This document shows, in pieces, positions 1 to 6,403 of a DNA stretch of 8,541 bases (its first letter is position 1; every line of letters starts with the position of its first letter). Source of the stretch: an uncultured Sphingomonadaceae bacterium (GTDB taxonomy: Bacteria > Pseudomonadota > Alphaproteobacteria > Sphingomonadales > Sphingomonadaceae). Where the stretch lies: assembly GCA_938003725.1 (NCBI GenBank), contig CALKXX010000119.1, forward strand, positions 1-8,541, given 5' to 3'. The notes beneath the pieces are model-generated. The model was not told the origin of the DNA. It saw only the letters and a program-made list of their open reading frames with translations, and did no database searches. The position numbers and the translations under genes are program-made.

Positions 1-267
1 ACCCTGACCCCGCCCGATGAAACGCGTGTCGAAGAGATTGACCGCATCATCTACGAAGAATTGATGTTCAGTAATGTTACCCGGGATTCCGAACGCACAT
101 TAAAAACATTCATCACGAACATAGCAAAACAGGATGTCGAAGCCGTGGTTCTGGGGACCACCGAACTTGACCTGATCGTAGACACAAAAGCGAACATCTT
201 GCCGATCTATGACAGTACGGAAATTCACGCAGATGCTGCGGTCGATTGGATTTTGTCGGAGAGTTGA
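1..267 (+). CDS. Aspartate/glutamate racemase family protein, C-terminal part only (5' end outside window)
   Basis: Frame 1 is open from the first base to the TGA at 265-267, giving the last 88 residues of a protein that begins upstream of the window. The segment VVLGTTELDLIV (145-180) aligns with the conserved second active-site region of the Asp/Glu racemase superfamily, usually VVLGCTEI, followed by the expected downstream pattern of a short loop, a PIYDST stretch and a final helix (HADAAVDWIL). These cofactor-independent enzymes interconvert L- and D-amino acids using two cysteines as acid/base pair. Here the second catalytic cysteine position (codon 157-159) reads threonine, so canonical two-cysteine racemisation is doubtful. 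The first cysteine lies outside the window. The protein could be an atypical racemase with altered stereospecificity or a non-racemase relative. Family assignment is good; substrate is not determinable. Confidence 0.75.
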   Translation, partial: TLTPPDETRVEEIDRIIYEELMFSNVTRDSERTLKTFITNIAKQDVEAVVLGTTELDLIVDTKANILPIYDSTEIHADAAVDWILSES

Positions 268-279
268 TACTGACATCTT

Positions 280-303
280 TGTCAATGCTATTGGCATTGG
301 ACA
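280..303 (+). terminator. Stem-loop after the racemase gene, possible weak terminator
   Basis: TGTCAATGC (280-288) can pair with GCATTG-ACA (294-303, one bulged G) around a TATTG loop. It begins 13 bases after the racemase stop codon and is followed by GGTTTTCC, a run of only four Ts, so it is at best a weak intrinsic terminator. It could equally be part of the leader of the downstream beta-helix gene. Confidence 0.35.
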
Positions 304-318
304 GGTTTTCCTCCAATA

Positions 319-337
319 TCCCTTGTGAATAAGGGAG
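319..337 (+). promoter_or_regulatory. Ribosome binding site of the beta-helix gene, inside a small hairpin
   Basis: AGGGAG at 332-337 is a good Shine-Dalgarno sequence six bases before the ATG at 344. The same bases form the right arm of a perfect 6-bp stem: TCCCTT (319-324) pairs with AAGGGA (331-336) around the loop GTGAAT. The upstream arm is therefore an anti-Shine-Dalgarno sequence that could lower translation initiation. The stem is short, so it may be only marginally stable. Confidence 0.5.
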
Positions 338-343
338 AGATAT

Positions 344-1534
344 ATGTTTCGTACCGCCATTACCGTTGCTGCGCTGTGCCTGGCGCCGACCGTCTATGCA
401 AAAACCATAACTGTCGATGCCGGAGAAGGCGCACAGGAACGATTGCAGGAAGCGCTGATTCTAGCGGAACCAGGCGATATCGTAATGTTGGGCGCGGGAC
501 GTTTCGATCTTACAGATGGCTTGTCGCTCGATGTTGATGATGTGACGGTTAAGGGTGCGGGGATGGATGCATCCGTCCTTAGCTTTGCCGGGCAATTGGG
601 TGCGGGTGAAGGACTCTTGGTCACTTCGGACAACGTGACCCTGCGCGATTTTGCGATAGAGGATAGCAAGGGCGACGGCATCAAATCAAAAGGCGCGGAT
701 CAAATCATCTATCATGCGCTACGCATTGAATGGACCGGCGGCCCGAAAGCCACGAACGGCGCTTATGGAATCTATCCGGTCGACTCCAAAAATGTTCTGG
801 TACAAGATAGCATGGTGCGCGGCGCATCCGATGCTGGCATCTATGTCGGGCAATCCGACAATATTATTGTCCGCCGAAACACCGTGACAGAGAATGTTGC
901 CGGGATTGAAATTGAAAATAGCTACAATGCCGAAGTTACCGAGAATCTGGCGACCAAGAATACCGGCGGAATATTGATTTTCGATCTACCCAACCTGCCG
1001 CAAATGGGTGGCCATAGCGTGCTTGTCGCCCGCAATGCGGTGATTGGCAATAATACGGATAATTTCGCGCCCGAAGGCAATATTGTTGCCGAGGTGCCTG
1101 CTGGAACCGGTGTGATGGTGATGGCCAATCTTGATGTGCATGTGGTGGAAAATGCTCTGATCAACAATAGCACCGCAGCCGTGTTCGTGGTTGCTTATAC
1201 GCAAAAATTTGATGATCCCAATTATGACCCAACGGCACGTAATGTTCTGATCACCAAGAATATCTATAGCGGCTTTGGTTTTGCGCCTGATATTCCGGGC
1301 GGACCAATGCTGGCACAGGCATTTGGCGGCAACCTACCGGCAGTTGTCTATGATGGATTGGGCAAGGGTTTTGTTCTGGCGGACGATATTCCTGCGCTGG
1401 ACCTTGGTCTGACACAGGTTGGACAGAGTGTTACCGAAGCGAAGCCAAAGCTATATGACAGGCCGGCGGCCCTTCCCGTACAAGCGCTAAAACCGATAAC
1501 GCTGCCCGCTGAAATGGAAGCGCGCCTGAAATAG
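344..1534 (+). CDS. Secreted parallel beta-helix repeat protein (TIGR03805-like), partner of SO2930-type cytochrome
   Basis: A 396-residue protein with a clear Sec signal peptide: a hydrophobic core at residues 5-15 and a likely cut after the VYA at 17-19. The mature part begins with a pectate-lyase-like opening, in which AQERLQEALILAEPGDIVML (30-49) is typical of right-handed beta-helix proteins. Successive coils of about 22-25 residues follow, with recurring N-V/I-x-V, N-x-V-x-x-N and G-I-x-I elements, clearest at 150-213 and resuming at 225-310. The Asn ladder (NIIVRRNTV, NAEVTENLA, NVLITKNIY) is diagnostic of stacked coils. Catalytic residues of a known polysaccharide lyase are not evident, so no enzyme activity is assigned. 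The adjacent diheme cytochrome gene matches the recurrent two-gene pairing described for families TIGR03805/TIGR03806. Location is inferred to be the periplasm or outer surface. The start is fixed by a good Shine-Dalgarno sequence and by the signal peptide. Function is unknown. Confidence 0.88.
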   Translation: MFRTAITVAALCLAPTVYAKTITVDAGEGAQERLQEALILAEPGDIVMLGAGRFDLTDGLSLDVDDVTVKGAGMDASVLSFAGQLGAGEGLLVTSDNVTLRDFAIEDSKGDGIKSKGADQIIYHALRIEWTGGPKATNGAYGIYPVDSKNVLVQDSMVRGASDAGIYVGQSDNIIVRRNTVTENVAGIEIENSYNAEVTENLATKNTGGILIFDLPNLPQMGGHSVLVARNAVIGNNTDNFAPEGNIVAEVPAGTGVMVMANLDVHVVENALINNSTAAVFVVAYTQKFDDPNYDPTARNVLITKNIYSGFGFAPDIPGGPMLAQAFGGNLPAVVYDGLGKGFVLADDIPALDLGLTQVGQSVTEAKPKLYDRPAALPVQALKPITLPAEMEARLK

Positions 1535-1544
1535 TGACTATATA

Positions 1545-2558
1545 ATGCGGACCTTTCTTGCGGCATTGGCAATTTGTTTTGCTGGCTATGCGACCAGCGC
1601 TTCGCCAACCGGACCTGCTGTGGCGGACCATGTTATCATGGGCGAGGGCATGCCGCACAATCTGTCTGAATATGGATTTTTTCGGGATAGCGGCGGCCGG
1701 GAAGCGAGCGAGGGCGTAAAGCTGTACCGGCTGAACAGCTCTCTATTTACCGACTATGCCGACAAATTCCGTTATATTTATATTCCATCCGGGAAAAAAA
1801 TGATTGCGGATGAGGCGGGCTTGGTGACGTTTCCGGTCGGCTCCGCGATCATCAAAAGTTTTGGCTATGAGATTGACGGTAAAGATCGGTTGCTGGAAAC
1901 ACGGATATTGTTGCATCGCACCGATGGCTGGCTGGCTCTACCCTATGTCTGGAACGCGGATCAAACCGAAGCGACCTTGAAAGTGGCCGGGAAACGGATA
2001 CCTGTCACGTTCACCGATCCATCGGGCGAAGAACGGAGCATCAGCTATGCCGTCCCCAATAAAAACCAGTGCAAGGAATGCCATGCGCTGTCCGGCGAAG
2101 TGACACCAATCGGGCCGAAATTGCGCAATCTGTCGCGCGACAGTTTGGCTATGTTGACCAGTGACGCGGTGCTGGAGCTGAAATCCGGTCAACACCATCC
2201 GATGCCGGATTACGCCGATGATGCCGTGCCTCTCGAAGGCCGTGCGCGGGCCTATCTGGATATCAATTGCGCGCATTGTCACAACCGGAAAGGGTCGGCG
2301 AGCAATTCGGGACTATATCTGACCTATGAAGAAGATCAGCAAGTCCATCTGGGAATTGGGAAACGCCCCACGGCGGCCGGACGCGGCAGCGGCGGCAGGC
2401 AATTTGCGATTGATCCGGGTCGACCTGAGGAAAGTTATATGATCTATAGGATGGCAAGCACCGACCCTGGCATTGCGATGCCGGAAGTGGGACGTTCTTT
2501 AGCCCATGATGAAGGAGTGGCTTTGCTTAGTGAGTGGATTGAAGGGATGGGTGAATGA
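1545..2558 (+). CDS. SO2930-family diheme c-type cytochrome (TIGR03806-like)
   Basis: A 337-residue exported protein with a signal peptide (core LAALAICFAGYA, probable cut near residue 19 after ATSA). Two haem c attachment motifs are present: CKECH at residues 176-180 and CAHCH at 242-246. Two Met-Pro motifs follow the respective haem sites, M220 in HHPMPDY and M312 in AMPEVGR, and are plausible sixth ligands. The first 170 residues form a haem-free N-terminal domain with family-type phrases such as LYRLNSSLFTDYADKFRYIY and WLALPYVWNADQTEA. The protein is expected to be a periplasmic electron carrier or oxidoreductase; partner and substrate are unknown. The gene starts 10 bases after the beta-helix stop with no visible Shine-Dalgarno sequence, which suggests translational coupling, and it overlaps the next gene by ATGA. 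No good lipobox is seen (LAIC has Ile before Cys), so a soluble form is favoured. Confidence 0.9.
   Translation: MRTFLAALAICFAGYATSASPTGPAVADHVIMGEGMPHNLSEYGFFRDSGGREASEGVKLYRLNSSLFTDYADKFRYIYIPSGKKMIADEAGLVTFPVGSAIIKSFGYEIDGKDRLLETRILLHRTDGWLALPYVWNADQTEATLKVAGKRIPVTFTDPSGEERSISYAVPNKNQCKECHALSGEVTPIGPKLRNLSRDSLAMLTSDAVLELKSGQHHPMPDYADDAVPLEGRARAYLDINCAHCHNRKGSASNSGLYLTYEEDQQVHLGIGKRPTAAGRGSGGRQFAIDPGRPEESYMIYRMASTDPGIAMPEVGRSLAHDEGVALLSEWIEGMGE
2542..2547 (+). promoter_or_regulatory. Ribosome binding site of the GFA-family gene within the cytochrome coding end
   Basis: AAGGGA lies seven bases before the ATG at 2555, inside the last codons of the cytochrome gene. Together with the 4-base ATGA stop/start overlap it supports translation of the GFA-like gene as part of the same operon and confirms its start. 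Confidence 0.6.
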
Positions 2559-2977
2559 CGGAAGCTTTGTATGCTCATTGTGATTGCGGTCAGCTTGGGG
2601 TAACCATAAGCGCCAATCCATATGCCATAGTCCAATGTCATTGCCGTGCCTGCCAGCGCCGTACCGGTGCCCCTTATGGGATCGGAGTCTATTGCAAGAG
2701 GTCGGATTGTCAAATCACGGGAACTTCTAACAGTTATGTGCGTCAGGGTGGTAGCGGCTCTGATTTTGAGAACCGGTTCTGTCCGTCATGTGGCACGACG
2801 GTATATTGGCTTACCCCGTTCCATCCCGAAGGCATTGGCATTGCTTACGGCTGCTTTGACGGTGACGACCTTCCCGCTCCGGATCGCAGTGTCTGGGAGA
2901 GCGAACGCCATCACTGGGTGGAATATAAAGCAAAAGGTCGGTGGTTGGAAGGACGCACCGGTCCAAAGATCAGTTAG
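2555..2977 (+). CDS. GFA-family protein (glutathione-dependent formaldehyde-activating enzyme-like, CENP-V/GFA domain)
   Basis: A 140-residue cytoplasmic protein without a signal peptide. It carries the complete zinc-ligand pattern of the GFA fold: CDCG (C9, C11), CHCRACQRRTG (C28, C30, C33) and FCPSCGTTVYW (C76, C79). The family includes S-(hydroxymethyl)glutathione synthase (Gfa), but most members, including small stand-alone ones like this, have no proven formaldehyde role and are best called GFA-family. Two additional cysteines, C47 and C52, lie where many members have a beta-strand of the type WVxFP. The gene overlaps the cytochrome stop by four bases and is probably the last gene of the operon, ending against the convergent DUF2147 gene. 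A metal- or thiol-related cytoplasmic role supporting the exported pair is possible but inferred from position only. Confidence 0.88.
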   Translation: MTEALYAHCDCGQLGVTISANPYAIVQCHCRACQRRTGAPYGIGVYCKRSDCQITGTSNSYVRQGGSGSDFENRFCPSCGTTVYWLTPFHPEGIGIAYGCFDGDDLPAPDRSVWESERHHWVEYKAKGRWLEGRTGPKIS

Positions 2978-2998
2978 TCGCGCTATCTAGCTCGCGAC
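2977..2998. terminator. Hairpin at the convergent gene junction, candidate bidirectional terminator
   Basis: GTCGCG (2977-2982) and CGCGAC (2993-2998) form a perfect 6-bp stem around a 10-base loop. The stem starts at the last base of the GFA stop codon, and the loop contains the stop codon of the minus-strand DUF2147 gene (2983-2985). There is no T-tract on either strand, so intrinsic termination would be weak. It may instead block convergent transcription or protect RNA ends. Confidence 0.35.
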
Positions 2999-3411
2999 CA
3001 ATTCTGTCCCTGACAGAGAAAAGCGATACAGCCTTTGACTTTTAACCGGTTCGCCGACGTCAATATCACTTCTGAGCGATAGCTTTTTCCGGATTTGGGA
3101 TCGTAAATGCGGCCTTTCCACTTTTTCCCGTCCATCTTAAATCCCGTCAAAACGGCAGTGCCCAATAGCTTGCGGTTGCGCAGTTTTTTGTTGGGATTGT
3201 TGATATCTTTCTGATCCACGCCAGCCGGCGGGGTCACCAGATATTTGTAAATACGACCACAGACGGTCGCGCCGCATTTGCCAATCTTAACAACAGCGTC
3301 TTTGTCCTGTGTGACCCATTGTCCATTGATGGACCCGGAAGCCAGTGCCGGCGCCGTTAGCCCGATGCTTCCGGCGATAAAAATGGTTTTGATCAATAGG
3401 TGAGATTTCAT
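2983..3411 (-). CDS. Secreted DUF2147 domain-containing protein
   Basis: A 142-residue protein with a Sec signal peptide (hydrophobic core at residues 9-22, cut after ALA at 24). The mature part is a single DUF2147 domain: the INGQWVTQDKDAVVKIGKCG opening, a central GTAVLTGFKMDGKKWKGRIYDP strand pair and an SGKSYRSEVILT-type strand. The terminal phrase is LKVKGCIAFLCQGQNWSR. Four cysteines, C46/C51 and C128/C133, are spaced for two disulfides, as in many members. The family is small, periplasmic, beta-rich and of unknown biochemical role. The gene lies 29 bases downstream of the MFS exporter on the same strand and may be cotranscribed. A weak AGGA element on the minus strand (3426-3423) is about 11 bases before the start. 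Confidence 0.88.
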   Translation of the reverse strand: MKSHLLIKTIFIAGSIGLTAPALASGSINGQWVTQDKDAVVKIGKCGATVCGRIYKYLVTPPAGVDQKDINNPNKKLRNRKLLGTAVLTGFKMDGKKWKGRIYDPKSGKSYRSEVILTSANRLKVKGCIAFLCQGQNWSRAR

Positions 3412-3440
3412 GGCTTCGCTATTCCTGTGGATGAGTTTTA

Positions 3441-4700
3441 CTATATCAATTTCTTAGCTGCTAAATGCGGGTTGGTTACTGGCTTCTGAACGCGGCGGAA
3501 CAATTTTCCTTCTTCCGCCCAAAAGATTACCAACAAAGAACATATTCCGCAAATCAGGAAGCCGATTGCTAGCGGCAATATCGAGCCGTTAAATTGTAGT
3601 CCGATTGCGGCGCCGATTGTCACCGAAACACTGGTGCGGGCGAAATTCTGAAATGAGGAGGCAACTCCCGCTATGTGACCAAAAGGTTGCATCGCAATCG
3701 AACTGAAATTTGCACCGGTAAAGCCAACCATGCCCATCGCTGGGATTAACAGCGCCGTGAACAGCACAATCCCGGTCCAGCCTGCTGCGGTTATGATCCA
3801 TAATATGGCCGAGACGGCAATGAAAAATAGCAAAGCGGATTGCGAAACGCGCCTTGCACCGAATCGCATAACGATCCGCGAGTTGATAAAATTGCAAAAT
3901 GACATGGCCGCAGCGTTGAGTGCGAAGATAAAAACAAACAGGTCGCCAGCACCGAACAGATCGACAAATATCTGCTGTGCCGATGCGATATAGGCGAATA
4001 ATGGGGCCATCATCAGGCCGCTGGCGATCACGTGGCCAAAGCTACCCCGATTGAGAATGACCTGTTTCCAGGCGCTCGCCACGCTATGCAATTTGATGGG
4101 TGTTTTGTTATCGGGGTGGAGCGTTTCCGGTAGACGCAGCCAGACCCAGAGCAATGTTCCAACGCCAAAGGCTGACAGCACCCAGAATATAGCGCGCCAC
4201 GGGGCGAACCAGAGCACGAACTGTCCGATCATGGGCGCTGTTATCGGTACGATCATGAATACCATCATGATGGTAGACATGGTGCGCGCCATATTATCGC
4301 CTTGATAACGGTCGCGAATGATGCTGTTGACCAACACACCCATGGCGGACGCGGCTAACCCCTGAACGAAGCGAGCGATCAGCATGAGGTTATAGTCGGG
4401 TGCAAAGGCGCATAGCAGGCCGAAAATTATATAGATAGTCATGGTGACAATCAGCACCGGTTTGCGGCCATATCGATCTGCGAGCGACCCATATAAAATA
4501 GCCCCAAAGGCCATGCCGAAAATATAGCTGCTGATCACCCATTGGCGGTCATTTAACGCTGGCAGTCCGAAGTCATCAGAGATTAGGCCAAGCGCGGGCA
4601 ACATGATATCGATCGCCAGCGCATTGAGCGACATCAGGCTGGCCATCAATATGATGAGTTCGGTTTTGCCGATGGGAAAGGGAAGGGCAGTCTTGTTCAC
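3441..4700 (-). CDS. MFS multidrug exporter, Bcr/CflA (DHA1) type
   Basis: An integral inner-membrane protein with about 12 hydrophobic segments. The first helix begins IILMASLMSLNALAIDIMLP, matching the D-x-x-L-P signature of the Bcr/CflA drug-proton antiporters. MFS motif A follows in the loop after helix 2 as GSLADRYGRKP (D75, R76, G78, R79, K80 counted from the GTG start). An RFVQGLAASAMGVLVNSIIRDRY segment typical of Bcr proteins and a WRAIFWVLSAFG helix come next. I chose the GTG at 4700, which gives 419 residues, close to the family's usual 400. The only upstream ATG, at 4856, would add 52 non-membrane residues unlike the family and would run across the divergent gene's signal peptide. 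No clear Shine-Dalgarno sequence precedes the GTG, so the start remains uncertain. The likely role is export of drugs or metabolites; substrate is unknown. Confidence 0.87.
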   Translation of the reverse strand: MNKTALPFPIGKTELIILMASLMSLNALAIDIMLPALGLISDDFGLPALNDRQWVISSYIFGMAFGAILYGSLADRYGRKPVLIVTMTIYIIFGLLCAFAPDYNLMLIARFVQGLAASAMGVLVNSIIRDRYQGDNMARTMSTIMMVFMIVPITAPMIGQFVLWFAPWRAIFWVLSAFGVGTLLWVWLRLPETLHPDNKTPIKLHSVASAWKQVILNRGSFGHVIASGLMMAPLFAYIASAQQIFVDLFGAGDLFVFIFALNAAAMSFCNFINSRIVMRFGARRVSQSALLFFIAVSAILWIITAAGWTGIVLFTALLIPAMGMVGFTGANFSSIAMQPFGHIAGVASSFQNFARTSVSVTIGAAIGLQFNGSILPLAIGFLICGICSLLVIFWAEEGKLFRRVQKPVTNPHLAAKKLI

Positions 4701-4754
4701 CGCAGCGCTATGGCAAGGAAGCGACAGCGTGGCTATAGCAGAAGTGATATGAAG

Positions 4755-4759
4755 AAGGG
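4755..4759 (+). promoter_or_regulatory. Ribosome binding site favouring the ATG at 4770
   Basis: AAGGG lies 10 bases upstream of the ATG at 4770, which opens directly on a signal peptide (MINWRYLFAV). The alternative in-frame ATG at 4749 has a weaker AGAAG element (4740-4744), but it would add a lysine-bearing MKKG n-region that is also credible for an export signal. The in-frame ATG at 4710 has no visible Shine-Dalgarno sequence. Confidence 0.45.
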
Positions 4760-4769
4760 TATCAACGCG

Positions 4770-6341
4770 ATGATCAATTGGAGATATCTCTTTGCGGTAA
4801 TATGGCTTTGCCAGTTGTTCCCCAGCGATCACGCACGGGCCGATTCTGTGTATCATTTCCCTGATATTCCGAGCTGTAAAACGGTCATGGTAGAAAATGA
4901 GAATCTGCCTTCGAGAATTCGGGAAATTGATGGCTCGACTATTACGAGTTTAGCGGCCTTTCGGGCCGCGACAGGCGGCGAGCTTGAAAAGGTACAGTTC
5001 GTAAAAGGTGGAGATTTTTCGGGATGGGATTTTTCGAAAACTCGACTTCGATCCGTTTGCTTTATTGGCAGTGACTTGTCCGGTGCCAATTTTTCCAGCG
5101 CGTTCGGCGTCGGTGCCGGATTTGTGAAAGCGAATTTGACGGGTGCAAATTTTCAGCGCGCCGAAATGCCATCAGTGCTGTTTCGTGACGCCAACCTGGC
5201 CGATGTGAATGCCCGGAACGCAGATTTCCAAGGAGGATATTTCGCCAGCGGCTGGTTTGACGGGGCCGTTGCCGGATGGAATTTGGACGGAGCCAATATG
5301 TATGGCTTTGTCTTCGATTGCGGAATTACGCTTTCAGACGGCTGCCCTGTGTATCAAGGCGGGAAGCCGATCAGCGCCAAAGGCACGAATTTTACCGCTG
5401 CGACGCTGCATAGCTATGGCCTTTACCATGCCGATTTGGAGGGTGCGGTGCTCGACCGGACGGTCATTGGGCCGCGACAGTTACCCTATCTCCGCAGGGC
5501 CAAATTTGCAGGCGATCTTATATTGCGCGGCGGGGATAATGACGTGCGCGTGACGGCACTGGAAGTATCCGAGCTAATCGATCAGATGGGCAATCAAGAG
5601 GTAGTGGATGCAAATCCTTCCTTTGATTGTTCCGACGCACGGTCCAAGGTCGAGGAAGAGATTTGCGGTGAATATGCTGATGATTTGCGCCTGATGGACC
5701 GCGAGATCGCCGACCTGTACACGCGCGCGAAGGCCAAGAATCCAAAGGTACGTGCCAGTCAACTCGCCTGGTTGCGGGAACGAAACCAGTGCATTGCACA
5801 GGAATATGCAGCTGACTGTATCCGCCAAAGCTATGATGCGCGCAAAGGCACGCTGCTGGGACTTGTTGGTGACGACAAATGGCTGGCACCGGGCGAAGAT
5901 GCGCTATTTGTGGGCGAGGTGATGGAGCTTCCGGGTGAGTTCAAGGGGTCGACCTTGTTCAAAAAAATAGCTCCCGCACTGGCCGGAGCGTCATTGACTC
6001 AAATATATATAAGCCGCGACAATGATGGCTTATATTCTGTGGAAGGTTCAGCCGTTGGAGCAAATGCTCATCTTTGCAGCCTCAGCGCCTCTAACTTATC
6101 TTTCGACAAATCAACCGGATGGTATGTGGTCGCGAACGATGGTCCCAAGATACCAATATTCCGCTTATTCGATGGACGGCTGGAGATATTCAAATCCGGC
6201 AAACCTGATTACAAGACCTATCCCGAGGCAAGCGATTTCATGAGCTGCGGTGCGCGTGCCAGTTTTTCAGATACCCGGCGAATTGCGGTTGATGCCGCCA
6301 CTATGACCCGGTTTCGTGACGACTTGTCGGCTGCACGCTAA
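4770..6341 (+). CDS. Secreted pentapeptide-repeat protein with an LprI-like (lysozyme inhibitor LprI N-terminal-like) domain
   Basis: About 523 residues from the ATG at 4770; starts at 4749 or 4710 would lengthen it. A signal peptide ends near HARA (residue 24). Residues about 80-235 hold imperfect pentapeptide repeats of A(D/N)(L/F)xG type, for example SDLSGANFSS, ANLTGANFQR, ANLADVNARNADFQG and ADLEGAVLDR, expected to form a right-handed quadrilateral helix. They are interrupted near residues 184-202 by a cysteine-containing insert (FDCGITLSDGC). Residues about 285-365 match the LprI-type domain: FDCSDARSKVEEEICG, a helix LRLMDREIADLYTRA, then SQLAWLRERNQC and AADCIRQSYDARKGTL, with four cysteines at 287, 299, 341 and 350 suited to disulfides. 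The C-terminal region of about 150 residues with two more cysteines is unrecognised. LprI-type domains are linked to lysozyme inhibition in mycobacteria, but most members are uncharacterised. It is divergent from the MFS gene across a very short gap. Confidence 0.85.
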   Translation: MINWRYLFAVIWLCQLFPSDHARADSVYHFPDIPSCKTVMVENENLPSRIREIDGSTITSLAAFRAATGGELEKVQFVKGGDFSGWDFSKTRLRSVCFIGSDLSGANFSSAFGVGAGFVKANLTGANFQRAEMPSVLFRDANLADVNARNADFQGGYFASGWFDGAVAGWNLDGANMYGFVFDCGITLSDGCPVYQGGKPISAKGTNFTAATLHSYGLYHADLEGAVLDRTVIGPRQLPYLRRAKFAGDLILRGGDNDVRVTALEVSELIDQMGNQEVVDANPSFDCSDARSKVEEEICGEYADDLRLMDREIADLYTRAKAKNPKVRASQLAWLRERNQCIAQEYAADCIRQSYDARKGTLLGLVGDDKWLAPGEDALFVGEVMELPGEFKGSTLFKKIAPALAGASLTQIYISRDNDGLYSVEGSAVGANAHLCSLSASNLSFDKSTGWYVVANDGPKIPIFRLFDGRLEIFKSGKPDYKTYPEASDFMSCGARASFSDTRRIAVDAATMTRFRDDLSAAR

Positions 6342-6379
6342 CCAAAACAAAAGCCCGCCGGATTGTCTCCAGCGGGCTT
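6342..6379 (-). terminator. Strong Rho-independent terminator for the PEP-CTERM gene, shared hairpin at a convergent junction
   Basis: AAGCCCGC (6351-6358) pairs perfectly with GCGGGCTT (6372-6379), and the stem continues with a further GG/CC step after one C-A mismatch. Read on the minus strand, the hairpin is followed at once by a T-rich run (TTTTGTTTTGG, complement of the A-rich 6342-6352). This is a classic intrinsic terminator 25 bases after the PEP-CTERM stop codon. On the plus strand it starts 10 bases after the pentapeptide/LprI stop, but the sequence after it (GCTGATTTGG) is not a T-tract, so it is weaker in that direction. Confidence 0.85.
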
Positions 6380-6403
6380 GCTGATTTGGAAATCCTGGAG
6401 GGT

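Noticed and set aside
1563..1604. Possible lipoprotein signal (LAIC) in the diheme cytochrome
   Set aside because: A lipobox needs a small residue such as Gly or Ala directly before Cys; here it is Ile, and a standard signal peptidase I site (ATSA) follows, so a soluble periplasmic form is more likely.
1938..2282. 114-residue open frame on the minus strand
   Set aside because: It is antisense to the cytochrome haem region, where codon constraint is clear on the plus strand; no family resemblance.
2646..2990. 114-residue open frame on the plus strand, overlapping the GFA gene in another frame
   Set aside because: The GFA frame contains all the zinc-ligand cysteines and a proper start with a Shine-Dalgarno sequence; the alternative frame has no recognisable features.
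5518..5889. 123-residue open frame on the minus strand
   Set aside because: It is antisense to the LprI-like domain coding region, and its composition (many Cys, His, Arg, Pro) is typical of a shadow frame.
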